Virus record (IMG/VR): IMGVR_UViG_3300021093_000062
Location: 1 to 64,000 of that record
Direction: 5' to 3' (one strand)
DNA from: a virus
Length of the DNA: 64,000 nucleotides
The notes below the pieces were generated by a model that saw nothing but the letters and a program-made list of their open reading frames with translations, did no database searches and had not been told where the DNA came from. Shown piece by piece: positions 38,143-46,856 of the stretch. The translations under genes were made by a program, and so were the position numbers. How positions within the stretch are numbered: position 1 is the first letter of the stretch; each line of letters begins with the position of its first letter.

Positions 38143-39638
38143 TGCCCCTAGTATCCACCTTTTCTTCTGGGTCTTCACGATCCCTAGGTCTTGGCAGTGG
38201 TATAAGACCGGGAGCCCCAACAATAACTGGTATTGCATATTTGAATGGTACTACCGGTGGACGATTAGAGGTGTCGTTTACTGCTGGTACGGTTGGTACA
38301 ACAGCCACAACTGACTATCAATACTCAATAGACAACGGTTCAACGTGGGTAACTAGATCTGGCACTGCATCTCCAGTAGTTATTACTGGATTAACAAACG
38401 GTACAAGCTATACAATAAGGCTACGTGCTGTTAACTCAATTGGAGCCTCCGAACAATCCAACTCTACGATTGGTCGTCCAGTTGCCCTACCCGGTGCACC
38501 GACAGTTACTGTTACAGAACATGCTACTGATAATGGTAAACTAAGCGTTGCTGTCACGGCAGGAACTGCTGGTACTGACAACCTAAACGGTAGCACCCCG
38601 TATGAGTACAGTTTGAACTCTGGAGGTACTTGGACTGGTGTGTCATCTGCTAACTTTACGATAAGTGGGTTAGCTGATGAAGCTTCTTATACTGTAACTG
38701 TGCGAGCGATTACAACAAATAATGACAGATCTACAAATGGTAGTGGTACCGGATCAACAAAGGCAATTGCCCCAGTTGTCCCACAACCGTCAGTTTCTAT
38801 TAATGGTACAACTGTCACAGTTTCATGGGGTGCAATAACAGACGCTCATAGTGGTGTTGCATCAGCAACTCTTCATGAACTATTTTTTGGAAGTTCCAGC
38901 GGATTTGTTTCCGGATCAAGCTATGTAATACCGTCTAATAAGTGGTCTGGTTCTTCAACTACATTCACAACACCCTCCAATAGACGCGCTACACCAGGAG
39001 GAGAATCTTGGCTAGTTGTGTATTATATAGTTGCTACTGACAATGTAGGTAAGTCAGGTCAAGGACCAGGTTCTGTTACTAGATGGACTAAACCTCTCGG
39101 TACTTTCTACGTAAAAGCAAAAGGGTGGGGAACCTGGGGGAGCAGCAGTGGTTGGAGAAACGATCCTCAAAGTCTCGTTTCTGTATTATCTGGGTGGCTC
39201 AACACTACCTATGGATATCAGTACGGCTATTGGTTCTATGGTTCAAGCGTTAGTGATGTAACAAAGGGATTTATCCCTGATAGTGCAACTTTTCGCACAC
39301 TTAGAGGAACAGCGGATGGTTGTTCAGGAGCTGTTGTTGCTTTTGCAACACACAACTATGCGTCACCACCTGCTGGCGCACCTGTCAACGACACAGCCTA
39401 TTGGACAACTGGAACATCACAAACGCAAGGCAACGCGAGAGAGTTTACACTAACCTCGGGAACACGTGGTCGCATGGCAGTTGATAGTGACTTTGGAATG
39501 TTTATGTATCCTGGAAATGCTGATGGTAGTATAAACGGAACAGCTGCTACTACCTGTTCCAATGGAACTACTTATCGTGTTTTTAATTCACCTTGGGGTG
39601 ATGCAGACTCTGGCAGACTAACAATAGTATTCAACTAA
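38142..39638 (+). CDS. Fibronectin type III fibre/adhesin protein
   Basis: 498 residues. Two FNIII domains (about 25-110 and 112-205) show the YQYSIDNGSTWVTRSG, ITGLTNGTSYTIRLRAVN and YEYSLNSGGTW, ISGLADEASYTVTVRAI patterns. A third Ig-like domain follows, then a C-terminal region (about 325-498) rich in Gly, Tyr, Trp and Ser with no recognised fold. FNIII modules in phage fibres commonly mediate surface attachment. A run of bases in the PGGESWL segment is identical to one in the 23055 gene (see findings). Confidence 0.75.
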   Translation: MPLVSTFSSGSSRSLGLGSGIRPGAPTITGIAYLNGTTGGRLEVSFTAGTVGTTATTDYQYSIDNGSTWVTRSGTASPVVITGLTNGTSYTIRLRAVNSIGASEQSNSTIGRPVALPGAPTVTVTEHATDNGKLSVAVTAGTAGTDNLNGSTPYEYSLNSGGTWTGVSSANFTISGLADEASYTVTVRAITTNNDRSTNGSGTGSTKAIAPVVPQPSVSINGTTVTVSWGAITDAHSGVASATLHELFFGSSSGFVSGSSYVIPSNKWSGSSTTFTTPSNRRATPGGESWLVVYYIVATDNVGKSGQGPGSVTRWTKPLGTFYVKAKGWGTWGSSSGWRNDPQSLVSVLSGWLNTTYGYQYGYWFYGSSVSDVTKGFIPDSATFRTLRGTADGCSGAVVAFATHNYASPPAGAPVNDTAYWTTGTSQTQGNAREFTLTSGTRGRMAVDSDFGMFMYPGNADGSINGTAATTCSNGTTYRVFNSPWGDADSGRLTIVFN

Positions 39639-39648
39639 GGAGTATCTC

Positions 39649-40374
39649 ATGGCTAATGAGCCCATGGACCCGGAGACAAAACAGAGACTTAATGCTTTAA
39701 AGAAAAGAAAAAGACTAGGTACTAGTCTAGAAGAGATTCTTGAGAAAAGTGAGGAGTCTGAAGTCCTTGCTAAAACGTTGTTTACAGACACAAGCTTAGA
39801 CGACTTAGACGAATCAAACACAGACGAATCAAACACAAGCTTCGACGACTTAGACGAATTATGCAAAGAATTAGCTAGTAGAATGACTAGAGAACTTGAT
39901 GAAATAGTTGAGTTTGGCCAAGCTGAGGAGTACGCTGAAGGTACGTCTTTAATGAGCACAAGAGTTAAAAGTATGAAGTTTATGGCTATGTTTGAAAAAG
40001 TCACATGTGACCAAATTAAAACTATTAACGATTGGGAAACACTTGTAAAAGATGAAGACATACCCAGGATTGCTCAAGAACTAGGGTTAGAGGGAACATT
40101 AGAAGTTGTATTTTGGAAGTGGGGGTCAGTTTATCATTACGGACCAGGTGAAAACTTTCCTTATACAGAATTTTATCTATGTAAATCAGGGCGAGTAGCT
40201 TCAATAGGTCGTAAGATACTGGATTGGGAAAGAGACTACGGCTTTTCCCGAATAGATGCAGGTTCACCACCGGGTGATGTAGCAGAGCGTAAAAAGACAA
40301 AACAAGCTAGAGAAGAGTTTATTGATATGGCATCACAATATGGTGTAAACGTTCGTTCAAGAAAGAGAAGTTAG
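39649..40374 (+). CDS. Acidic hypothetical protein
   Basis: 241 residues with AAGGAGTATCTC upstream. A basic N-terminus (KRLNALKKRKRLG) is followed by an acidic Ser/Asp/Glu-rich stretch with direct repeats DLDESNTDESNT, then an ordered second half with VVFWKWGSVYHYGPGENFPYTEFYL. No family recognised. It lies between fibre genes and the terminase region. Confidence 0.55.
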   Translation: MANEPMDPETKQRLNALKKRKRLGTSLEEILEKSEESEVLAKTLFTDTSLDDLDESNTDESNTSFDDLDELCKELASRMTRELDEIVEFGQAEEYAEGTSLMSTRVKSMKFMAMFEKVTCDQIKTINDWETLVKDEDIPRIAQELGLEGTLEVVFWKWGSVYHYGPGENFPYTEFYLCKSGRVASIGRKILDWERDYGFSRIDAGSPPGDVAERKKTKQAREEFIDMASQYGVNVRSRKRS

Positions 40375-40378
40375 CAAG

Positions 40379-40705
40379 TTGATAATATTTACTATTCTAA
40401 TAATAATCTTGTCTTTATACATGCTGCTTAGAGACACCTTAAATAGACTGCAGTCTATAGGCCCTGTTTATTGGATAACACGAGATAACACACCTAAAAA
40501 AACACCATTGTTGTCTATTGGATTTATGCGGCAGACTAACTTTCCTTGGAAAGTAGGTAAGGGTTTACAGGTAAGTATTGGTAGGTATTCGTTTCAATTT
40601 GGTATTTGTAAAAAATCAAACCATTATGATGAAACTGAGGGTATCCTAGGTGCCCTAGGTGGTAGGTACTTAGATACTTCAACAAGTGACATACGGGAGT
40701 GGTGA
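40379..40705 (+). CDS. Membrane-anchored hypothetical protein
   Basis: 108 residues from TTG 40379. The N-terminus is one membrane span (IIFTILIIILSLYMLL), followed by a soluble domain with PVYWITRD, KGLQVSIGRYSFQFGICKKS. No Shine-Dalgarno site is strong. The stop overlaps the next ATG (TGATG). No family recognised. Confidence 0.55.
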   Translation: MIIFTILIIILSLYMLLRDTLNRLQSIGPVYWITRDNTPKKTPLLSIGFMRQTNFPWKVGKGLQVSIGRYSFQFGICKKSNHYDETEGILGALGGRYLDTSTSDIREW

Positions 40706-40941
40706 TGTTTTTTAAACGAGAACAAAAACCCCAGACACACAAAAAGCTAGCACGAATTGAAAAAATGGACACCCCATCCATCATTAATTGGATGGATCTC
40801 ACGATCATGAATCTTGGTCAAACATTTGACAGCTGGCGGTATAGCGACCTTCCAGAAGAAGAGGTTGCGCAACATTTAGATATTATTAATGCTCTCTGGG
40901 ATGAACTTTTGATTAGAAAAACTAGTTTAAACAATAAATAG
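40705..40941 (+). CDS. Small helical hypothetical protein
   Basis: Start at ATG 40705, coupled to the upstream stop; GTG codons at 40699 and 40702 are alternatives. The 78-residue product is basic at the N-terminus (KREQKPQTHKKLARIEKM) and helical (INWMDLTIMNLGQTFDSW, EEEVAQHLDIINALWDELL). No family recognised. GTGTATTATTG in the following gap is a weak -10 candidate. Confidence 0.5.
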   Translation: MFFKREQKPQTHKKLARIEKMDTPSIINWMDLTIMNLGQTFDSWRYSDLPEEEVAQHLDIINALWDELLIRKTSLNNK

Positions 40942-40970
40942 TGTATTATTGAGCGTACAGGAGACAACTA

Positions 40971-41270
40971 ATGGTAAATTTAAACAGAAAAACAGACAAG
41001 GTAAACCCTCTCCCGAATCGTAAGGCTTTGCTTCGTGGTAACGGGCAAGATCGTAAATACCTGCACGATCTGGTTAACAGTATTAACCACCTTGGTTATG
41101 ACTTCGGGGCTGTGTCACCCATAATTTCTGGTGAAATAGAAGATTATGGTTACTTAGTAAGTTTGCCAGATCTATTTTACTTGATCGATCGAATTTCTGA
41201 GTCTATTGGAATGCCTAAGAAACCGCTGGACATTCCTAGTCAGGGAAGCCTCTTCACAGAGGAAGTATAA
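40971..41270 (+). CDS. Small hypothetical protein before terminase
   Basis: 99 residues with AGGAGACAACTA upstream of the ATG. Basic N-terminus (LNRKTDKVNPLPNRKALLRG), then a helix pair (YLHDLVNSINHLGYDFG, LPDLFYLIDRISESIG). It is 6 bases upstream of the terminase large subunit. A terminase small-subunit role is possible by position only; there is no clear HTH. Confidence 0.5.
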   Translation: MVNLNRKTDKVNPLPNRKALLRGNGQDRKYLHDLVNSINHLGYDFGAVSPIISGEIEDYGYLVSLPDLFYLIDRISESIGMPKKPLDIPSQGSLFTEEV

Positions 41271-41276
41271 TTAAGC

Positions 41277-42836
41277 ATGCAGCAAGTGGCAGAAGAGGGG
41301 TCAATACCAGAAGACATTGAAGCTCTTGAGCTTGATGAAACATCTCAAGAGTTTATTGACCAACTTGTTATGAAATTAATCTTATTTACAGAAGAATTTT
41401 GTAACGTAACTTTCTTCCCGTACCAAATACCGATTGCTTATAGGATGATCGAGTCAATAGTTATTGGAGATGGTGAAGAAATAACACTAATTGCTACTCG
41501 TCAATCAGGTAAATCTGAAGTTCTATCAAATGTCCTTGCGTCTATGATGGTGATTCTTCCAAAATTGTCCAAGGTCTACCCAACATGGTTGGGTAAGTTT
41601 GAAAGGGGGTTTTGGTGTGGAGTGTTCGCGCCCGTTGAGGACCAGGCTGACACGGTGTTCAGTCGTATTGTTAGTAAACTCACTAGTGACCACGCACTGG
41701 ATTTTCTCCTTGATCCTGAGATTGACGACAAAGCCACATCCGGAGGATCTAGAGGAAAAGGACGAATAATAAGTCTTAAGCATTCTGGGTCTTTTTGTCG
41801 TATGCAGACCTGTAACCCTAAAGCAAAGATTGAATCTAAAACGTATCACTTTGTTCTAGTAGATGAGGCCCAAGAGGCTGACGAGTTCATGATAACCAAG
41901 TCAATAAAGCCAATGTTGGCGTTCAACAACGGAAGTATTGCGCTTACTGGCACCGCAACCCGTAATAAATCTTATTTTTACAAAATGATACAATTCAATA
42001 GACGACGGGATGTTAACTCCCGTCGTAACCACCGTCAGTGTCACTTTGAGTACGATTGGAAAACAGCCGCAAAGTATAATGACAACTATGCAAAATTCAT
42101 ATCTAAAGAAAAAATAAGAATTGGAGAAGATTCGGACGAGTTTCAGATGTCCTACTGCAATAAATGGATTCTTGAAAAAGGAATGTTTGTTTCAGATGAG
42201 CGTCTATCACGCATGTACGACCAGTCAATGGGCCTCGTAAAGCAGTGGTGGAGAACTCCGGTTGTTGTTGGTATTGACGTAGCTAGATCAAACGACTCTA
42301 CTGTAGTGACAGTCTGTTGGGTTGATTGGGATCACCCTGACGGATTTGGGTTCTACGAACACCGAGTCCTAAACTGGTTGGAGATTAATAATGAAGAATG
42401 GGAATCCCAGTATTTTGAGATTATTGACTTTCTTCGCAATTATAATGTGTACAGAATTGGTGTTGATGCCCAAGGTGTTGGCGGTGCTGTAGCAGAGAGG
42501 TTGCAAATTTTGCTTCCAAAAATTGAGGTCCTTTCTGTCACCTCAGACGCCAAAAACCAAAACGAACGTTGGGTTCATCTGACTGAACTTATACAACGTG
42601 ACCAACTCATTATCCCTGGCCACTCAAAAGCACGACGTACACGATCATGGAAACGCTTTAATCAACAAATGTCAGACCTAGAGAAAGTATACCGAGGGCC
42701 CTATTTATTAGCCTCAGCACCAGACGAAAAGGGAGCTTTTGACGACTATCCAGATTCCTTGGCTATCGCATGCGCCATGTCTGTGGCTGACACCATGCCA
42801 ATGGTGACCGTATCCGAGAGTCCGTTTTTCAGATAA
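41277..42836 (+). CDS. terL: Terminase large subunit
   Basis: 519 residues. The ATPase half has Walker A ATRQSGKSE (about 73-81), Walker B FVLVDEAQE (about 196-204) and the coupling motif TGTAT; the nuclease half has GIDVARSNDS (Asp about 334), GVDAQGVGG (about 395) and DDYPDSLAIA (about 489), the three acidic positions of the RNase H-like metal site. It packages DNA into proheads through the portal and cuts concatemers. Portal, scaffold and capsid genes follow within 6 kb. Confidence 0.96.
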   Translation: MQQVAEEGSIPEDIEALELDETSQEFIDQLVMKLILFTEEFCNVTFFPYQIPIAYRMIESIVIGDGEEITLIATRQSGKSEVLSNVLASMMVILPKLSKVYPTWLGKFERGFWCGVFAPVEDQADTVFSRIVSKLTSDHALDFLLDPEIDDKATSGGSRGKGRIISLKHSGSFCRMQTCNPKAKIESKTYHFVLVDEAQEADEFMITKSIKPMLAFNNGSIALTGTATRNKSYFYKMIQFNRRRDVNSRRNHRQCHFEYDWKTAAKYNDNYAKFISKEKIRIGEDSDEFQMSYCNKWILEKGMFVSDERLSRMYDQSMGLVKQWWRTPVVVGIDVARSNDSTVVTVCWVDWDHPDGFGFYEHRVLNWLEINNEEWESQYFEIIDFLRNYNVYRIGVDAQGVGGAVAERLQILLPKIEVLSVTSDAKNQNERWVHLTELIQRDQLIIPGHSKARRTRSWKRFNQQMSDLEKVYRGPYLLASAPDEKGAFDDYPDSLAIACAMSVADTMPMVTVSESPFFR

Positions 42837-42895
42837 GAGCATAAAAACGTGGTAATCTAAATATATACACATCCATTCCAACAGGAGGATAACCT

Positions 42896-43297
42896 ATGGC
42901 TGTAGCCCCCGCCCCAATGTTCCCAGAAAAAGGTGAACCACAATTTGAGAGAGCGCTTGCTCCCAGCATTCCCATGAACCGTGGTCCACTCCGCTTTGAG
43001 GAAGGCGTAGCAACTGACACCGACGTTCCCATGGACTTTAGCATTGGCGCCTACCAGGACACCGCCCCTTCGCCAATGCGGGTGAACCATAACAACCCCG
43101 AGATGTTTTACAAGTACCCTGAGGAGACCATGCGTGAGCGTGCCCACGTTGGCTCAGCTACCTGGATTGAAGCCCCTGACCACCTCCAAGAGTTCGTTAT
43201 GGGTTCAATGGCAGGCGACGGCATGCCTCAGTTTGAGTACTCCTATAACACAGGTGGGCACATGAATCTGCCCAACAAGACGGTTGTTTCTGGCTGA
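42896..43297 (+). CDS. Pro/Met-rich small virion-type protein
   Basis: 133 residues with CAGGAGGATAACC upstream and clear G/C-ending codons, as in the major capsid gene, which suggests strong expression. Composition is Pro, Met, Glu and Asn rich with turns (PAPMFPEKGEPQFERALAPS, NNPEMFYKYPEETMRE). No domain recognised. A decoration or internal head protein is possible. Confidence 0.6.
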   Translation: MAVAPAPMFPEKGEPQFERALAPSIPMNRGPLRFEEGVATDTDVPMDFSIGAYQDTAPSPMRVNHNNPEMFYKYPEETMRERAHVGSATWIEAPDHLQEFVMGSMAGDGMPQFEYSYNTGGHMNLPNKTVVSG

Positions 43298-43310
43298 GAT
43301 CTGATACAGT

Positions 43311-43334
43311 AGTGCTCCACCAAAAAGGAGCACT
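43311..43334 (+). promoter_or_regulatory. Hairpin covering the ribosome-binding site
   Basis: AGTGCTCC (43311-43318) pairs perfectly with GGAGCACT (43327-43334) across the 8-nt loop ACCAAAAA. The 3' arm contains the GGAG Shine-Dalgarno sequence of the gene starting at 43336. An RNA that masks its own ribosome-binding site is expected to lower or condition translation. Confidence 0.65.
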
Positions 43335-43335
43335 T

Positions 43336-43497
43336 ATGAATATCCTGCAGATTGCAGCAGCACTCAAATACCTTCAGCGCGTAACAGCTCGTGGAGTTGA
43401 GGAAGAGCAGGAACTCTACGCACTAATACAATCACTTTCAAATGCGTTGCCTAACGCAAAACCTGTGTATACTACGAGTGGCACAACTGCCGCATAA
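43336..43497 (+). CDS. 53-residue helical protein
   Basis: Start at ATG 43336 after AAAAAGGAGCACTT; the frame is open to 43312 without a start. The product begins MNILQIAAALKYLQRVTARG and continues with EEEQELYALIQSLSNAL, two amphipathic helices. The ribosome-binding site lies in a perfect hairpin. A small hairpin (CACTCT/AGAGTG, about 43501-43517) follows the stop. No family recognised. Confidence 0.6.
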   Translation: MNILQIAAALKYLQRVTARGVEEEQELYALIQSLSNALPNAKPVYTTSGTTAA

Positions 43498-43536
43498 CCA
43501 CACTCTCAAGCAGAGTGGTATCACAAGGAGTATTAG

Positions 43537-43812
43537 ATGTCAGATTCCAACGGTCTTATCAAAGACTTAATGGAGCGTCATACGGGCTCTATGAAACAAA
43601 AGTGCTCGTACACGCGCATCAAAGAAAACCTTCCAGCTGATGAAGCTGAGGCTGTAGAAAACGCAGAAAAGGCAATAAAAACGGACTCCGGTAATGGTAG
43701 AGCAAAGATTTACTCTTGCACTTGGTTGTCTGAAATTCTAACCAAGAATGGTTACCCAGTTAGCTCAAGCACAATTTCTCGTCATATGAACGGGCGGTGT
43801 GGCTGTGAGTAA
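43537..43812 (+). CDS. Putative small terminase/DNA-binding protein
   Basis: 91 residues with AAGGAGTATTAG upstream. A Cys (KCSYTRIKENL) starts the ordered part; the C-terminal part reads TWLSEILTKNGYPVSSSTISRHMNGRCGC, a clear helix-turn-helix with the recognition helix STISRHM. The HTH could bind the packaging site as a small terminase subunit, or be a regulator. It overlaps the phosphoesterase gene by 14 bases. Confidence 0.55.
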   Translation: MSDSNGLIKDLMERHTGSMKQKCSYTRIKENLPADEAEAVENAEKAIKTDSGNGRAKIYSCTWLSEILTKNGYPVSSSTISRHMNGRCGCE

Positions 43813-44785
43813 CCTTATTAAAGCGTTGACCGTTGCACCTGAATGGCCTGTGGTACAGCCAGGGCCCTCTGTACGAATGCCAAAACTAACGGCAAAAGCA
43901 TCATCTAACAAAGATGGGTATGAAACCTGTGTGGTTCTACCGGACATGCAAATTGGTTATTTTAGAGCTCGTTCTGGTGAGCTAGAGCCAACACATGACG
44001 AAAAAGCAATTGATATTGCGTTTTCGATAGTTAAGAATCTAAACCCAAATCTTGTGGTTTTGGTAGGAGATAATTTGGATTTTCCTGAATTTGGAAAGTA
44101 CAGATTAAGCAGCGCGTATGCATTGACTACACAGGCGTCCATAGACCGGGCTACAGTACTTTGTGCTCAATTACGCACGGCTGCTCCAAACGCTAAAATA
44201 GTTTGGTTAGCTGGAAACCACGAAGAAAGATTGGTGAACTTTGTCCTCGACAACGCAAAAGCAGCGTTCGGCATCAAGCGTGGGAACACCCCTGACTCTT
44301 GGCCTGTTCTGTCTATCCCTTATCTCTGCCGTTTCGATGATTATGGGGTGGATTATGTACCGGGCTATCCGGCGGGACAATTTTGGATCAACCAAAAACT
44401 TCGAGTCATCCACGGCACAAAAGTACGAAGTAACGGGTCTACAGCGCATGCCTACCTCAACACCGAAAAATCCTCTGTACTTTATGGGCACATCCACCGC
44501 CGCGAGTGGGCGGAGCGTTCACGTGACGACTTTGATGGACCCAAAACGATCATGGCCGCATCACCAGGTACGTTGGCCAGATGCGACGGTACGGTACCTT
44601 CCACCAAAGGGTCAATAGACTTGGACGGACGGCCAATGACGATTGTTGAGGACTGGCAGCAGGGCATTGGTGTTGTGACTTACCAACCCGGTGAGGGAAA
44701 CTTTTTCTACGAGCAAATACCGTTTCATAACGGAACAGCATTTTTTAGAGGAAAGTTTTACAATGCACAAAACCAAAAAGTCTAA
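43799..44785 (+). CDS. Calcineurin-like metallophosphoesterase
   Basis: 328 residues from GTG 43799 (GTG 43805 is an alternative). The five metal motifs are present in order: LPDMQIGY (D-x-H-like, with Gln in place of His), VVLVGDNLDF (GDxxD), WLAGNHEERL (GNHE), RVIHG and YGHIHRRE (GHxH). First-motif His is replaced by Gln, which may change metal affinity. Such genes sit in phage packaging regions as DNA/RNA phosphodiesterases or phosphatases. Substrate unknown. Confidence 0.85.
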   Translation: MAVSNLIKALTVAPEWPVVQPGPSVRMPKLTAKASSNKDGYETCVVLPDMQIGYFRARSGELEPTHDEKAIDIAFSIVKNLNPNLVVLVGDNLDFPEFGKYRLSSAYALTTQASIDRATVLCAQLRTAAPNAKIVWLAGNHEERLVNFVLDNAKAAFGIKRGNTPDSWPVLSIPYLCRFDDYGVDYVPGYPAGQFWINQKLRVIHGTKVRSNGSTAHAYLNTEKSSVLYGHIHRREWAERSRDDFDGPKTIMAASPGTLARCDGTVPSTKGSIDLDGRPMTIVEDWQQGIGVVTYQPGEGNFFYEQIPFHNGTAFFRGKFYNAQNQKV

Positions 44786-45122
44786 AAAATCTAAAAAACC
44801 AGCTATTCCAAAGCTTGTTTTAATTACATGGCTTGACGCCTTTGATGGCCCTACTGGGTGGGTGGACCCCGCAGAGTACAAGCCCCACCCAGTTCGCCCA
44901 ATCTCAGTTGGTTGGGTAGTAGAAGATTTTTTAAAAGACCACATTACGTTAATTGGCACATGGTTAGCAGACCGTAACGAGTTAGGTAACAAGACTTATT
45001 ACAGCAATCCTGCTCATATCCCGTTAGGGATGATACAATCAATAACATACATTGACGTTCCGAGTTCTATAGAACAACTAATCATTAATGATTTAAACAC
45101 CAGGGGATTTAATGCCGATTGA
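44763..45122 (+). CDS. Phage hypothetical protein (basic N-terminus)
   Basis: Start set at ATG 44763 after GAGGAAAGTTTTACA; the longer frame from 44691 overlaps the phosphoesterase. 119 residues with a Lys-rich N-terminus (MHKTKKSKKSKK), then LVLITWLDA..GPTGWVD, ISVGWVVEDF and IPLGMIQSI, a pattern of short conserved phage proteins lying upstream of portal genes. Role unknown. Overlaps the portal gene by 11 bases. Confidence 0.6.
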   Translation: MHKTKKSKKSKKPAIPKLVLITWLDAFDGPTGWVDPAEYKPHPVRPISVGWVVEDFLKDHITLIGTWLADRNELGNKTYYSNPAHIPLGMIQSITYIDVPSSIEQLIINDLNTRGFNAD

Positions 45123-46806
45123 TTTCTGGTCACCAAGTTACAGAGCTTCTTCTAGTGATTTAACTGTTGCAATATCCCCGCTGGGTCTAGTTGAACTTGC
45201 TGATGAAGAGTTTGAAGTGCATGGACCTAGGCTAAACCGCTATAGCGCATGTTGGGCATGGTACCTTGGTCACCACTGGTCGTATCGTCGTGAGCAGGGC
45301 GAACAGAACATCACACTAAATTACGCTAGAACTTTTGCCGATTACATTACAAACTTTTGTTTTGGTAAGGGCGTACAATGGAAAGTTCCAGAACAGAACG
45401 CTGCAATTATCCCTCACCTACTACACAAAGTTTGGGAAGTAGACAACTCTAAGCACAACGTTTTATGGGAAATGGGGCAGCTTGCCGGAGTAACAGGGGA
45501 CTGCTTTGTCAAAGTTGCTTACGAAGACCCATTTATTGACCCTCTAGGTATCACGGTTGAGGGGCGAATCAGAGTAATACCATTAAACCCCGCTCACTGC
45601 TTCCCTGAATACCACCCACATGATCGTGATCGTCTTCTGAGATTTAAGCTCAAATACCGATTCTGGGGGACTTCACCAGAAGGTACACGGCAGGTATACA
45701 CATTTACTGAAATCCTTACTGATGACAGTATCGAACAATATATCAATGATGAACTAGTGGATCAGTACCCTAACCCGATTGGCCGTGTGCCAGTAGTGCA
45801 TATTCCAAATATAACTATCACGTCGTCACCTTGGGGTCAATCTGACATTTGGGACATAATCCCACTTAACCGCGAACTAAACGAAAAGATGACCGAAATA
45901 TCGGACATAATTAACTATCATGCTGCTCCCGTGACAATCATCATTGGTGCTAAGGCAAGCCAGCTAGAGCGTGGACCAAAGAAGGTTTGGGCTGGGTTGC
46001 CAAAGGATGCGTCAGTTACAAACCTAGAGTCACGTGGTGACATGGCTGGAGCTCTTCAATACATTCAGTTCCTAAAGCGTGTTATGCACGAAATAACTGG
46101 AGTACCGGAGACCGCACTTGGCCAGTTCCAACCAGTGTCTAACACTTCTGGTGTAGCTTTGTCAATTCAATATCAGCCGTTGATGAATCGCTACAACATG
46201 AAGAGAATACATTTTACAAAAGGTCTGGAAAAGATTAACGAAATAATCATCCGAACTGCTGCAATTTTCCAACCTGAGCTTCTTATTTACGACCCCTCTA
46301 AGGCCGAAGCGCCGGAGGGTGATCAATTGCCACAACTTGACCCAGCCGACCCTTTGACCTACAAAACTCAAGTACACTGGCCAGAACCACTCCCAGTTGA
46401 TGTTCTTATTAAACTTAACGAAGCTCAGGCAAAGATGGCGATGGGGCTTGAGTCCAAAGAAGGCGCTATGCGTATGTTGGGTGAAGAGTTCCCACGTGAA
46501 AAACTTGCTGAGATATTTGAAGAATTGCGAGATGATGCTGTTGATCAAGGAGCGCTTGACATGCTTCGCGCACAGATCAACCAAGCGGTCATGCTCGCCA
46601 CAGGCTTGCTACCCGGCCCCGAAGGTACCAGCACGGTACCCGCTGGAGGTGCTAATGTAACAAGTGCAGGTTCTCCTGCCCAACCTGGAGGCCCCTTACC
46701 GGGAACCCAGGCGACAGGCGGTCCTGTAGAAGGAATGGTAAACAATATAGTTGCAAAGGCATACGGAGCTAGGTTTGCCCAGCGCCGTGTTCCTGACGAA
46801 GAATAA
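45112..46806 (+). CDS. Portal protein
   Basis: 564 residues. The fold is recognised from its layout: long beta/alpha N-terminal part with NLNPAHCFPEYHPH-type segment, the acidic wing region, QPVSNTSGVALSIQYQPLMNRYN and a long helix after it, typical of SPP1/gp20-type portal stems. The C-terminal tail is Gly/Pro-rich and disordered. It forms the dodecameric ring for packaging and tail joining. Position between terminase and scaffold/capsid genes supports the call. Confidence 0.88.
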   Translation: MPIDFWSPSYRASSSDLTVAISPLGLVELADEEFEVHGPRLNRYSACWAWYLGHHWSYRREQGEQNITLNYARTFADYITNFCFGKGVQWKVPEQNAAIIPHLLHKVWEVDNSKHNVLWEMGQLAGVTGDCFVKVAYEDPFIDPLGITVEGRIRVIPLNPAHCFPEYHPHDRDRLLRFKLKYRFWGTSPEGTRQVYTFTEILTDDSIEQYINDELVDQYPNPIGRVPVVHIPNITITSSPWGQSDIWDIIPLNRELNEKMTEISDIINYHAAPVTIIIGAKASQLERGPKKVWAGLPKDASVTNLESRGDMAGALQYIQFLKRVMHEITGVPETALGQFQPVSNTSGVALSIQYQPLMNRYNMKRIHFTKGLEKINEIIIRTAAIFQPELLIYDPSKAEAPEGDQLPQLDPADPLTYKTQVHWPEPLPVDVLIKLNEAQAKMAMGLESKEGAMRMLGEEFPREKLAEIFEELRDDAVDQGALDMLRAQINQAVMLATGLLPGPEGTSTVPAGGANVTSAGSPAQPGGPLPGTQATGGPVEGMVNNIVAKAYGARFAQRRVPDEE

Positions 46807-46856
46807 ATAGTTGTTTTAAATCAGTCATTATCAGCTCAACTAAAAGAGGTTAACTT

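Noticed and set aside
38142-39638. Diversity-generating retroelement target
   Set aside because: No reverse transcriptase or template repeat in the window; C-terminal end shows no duplicated segment.
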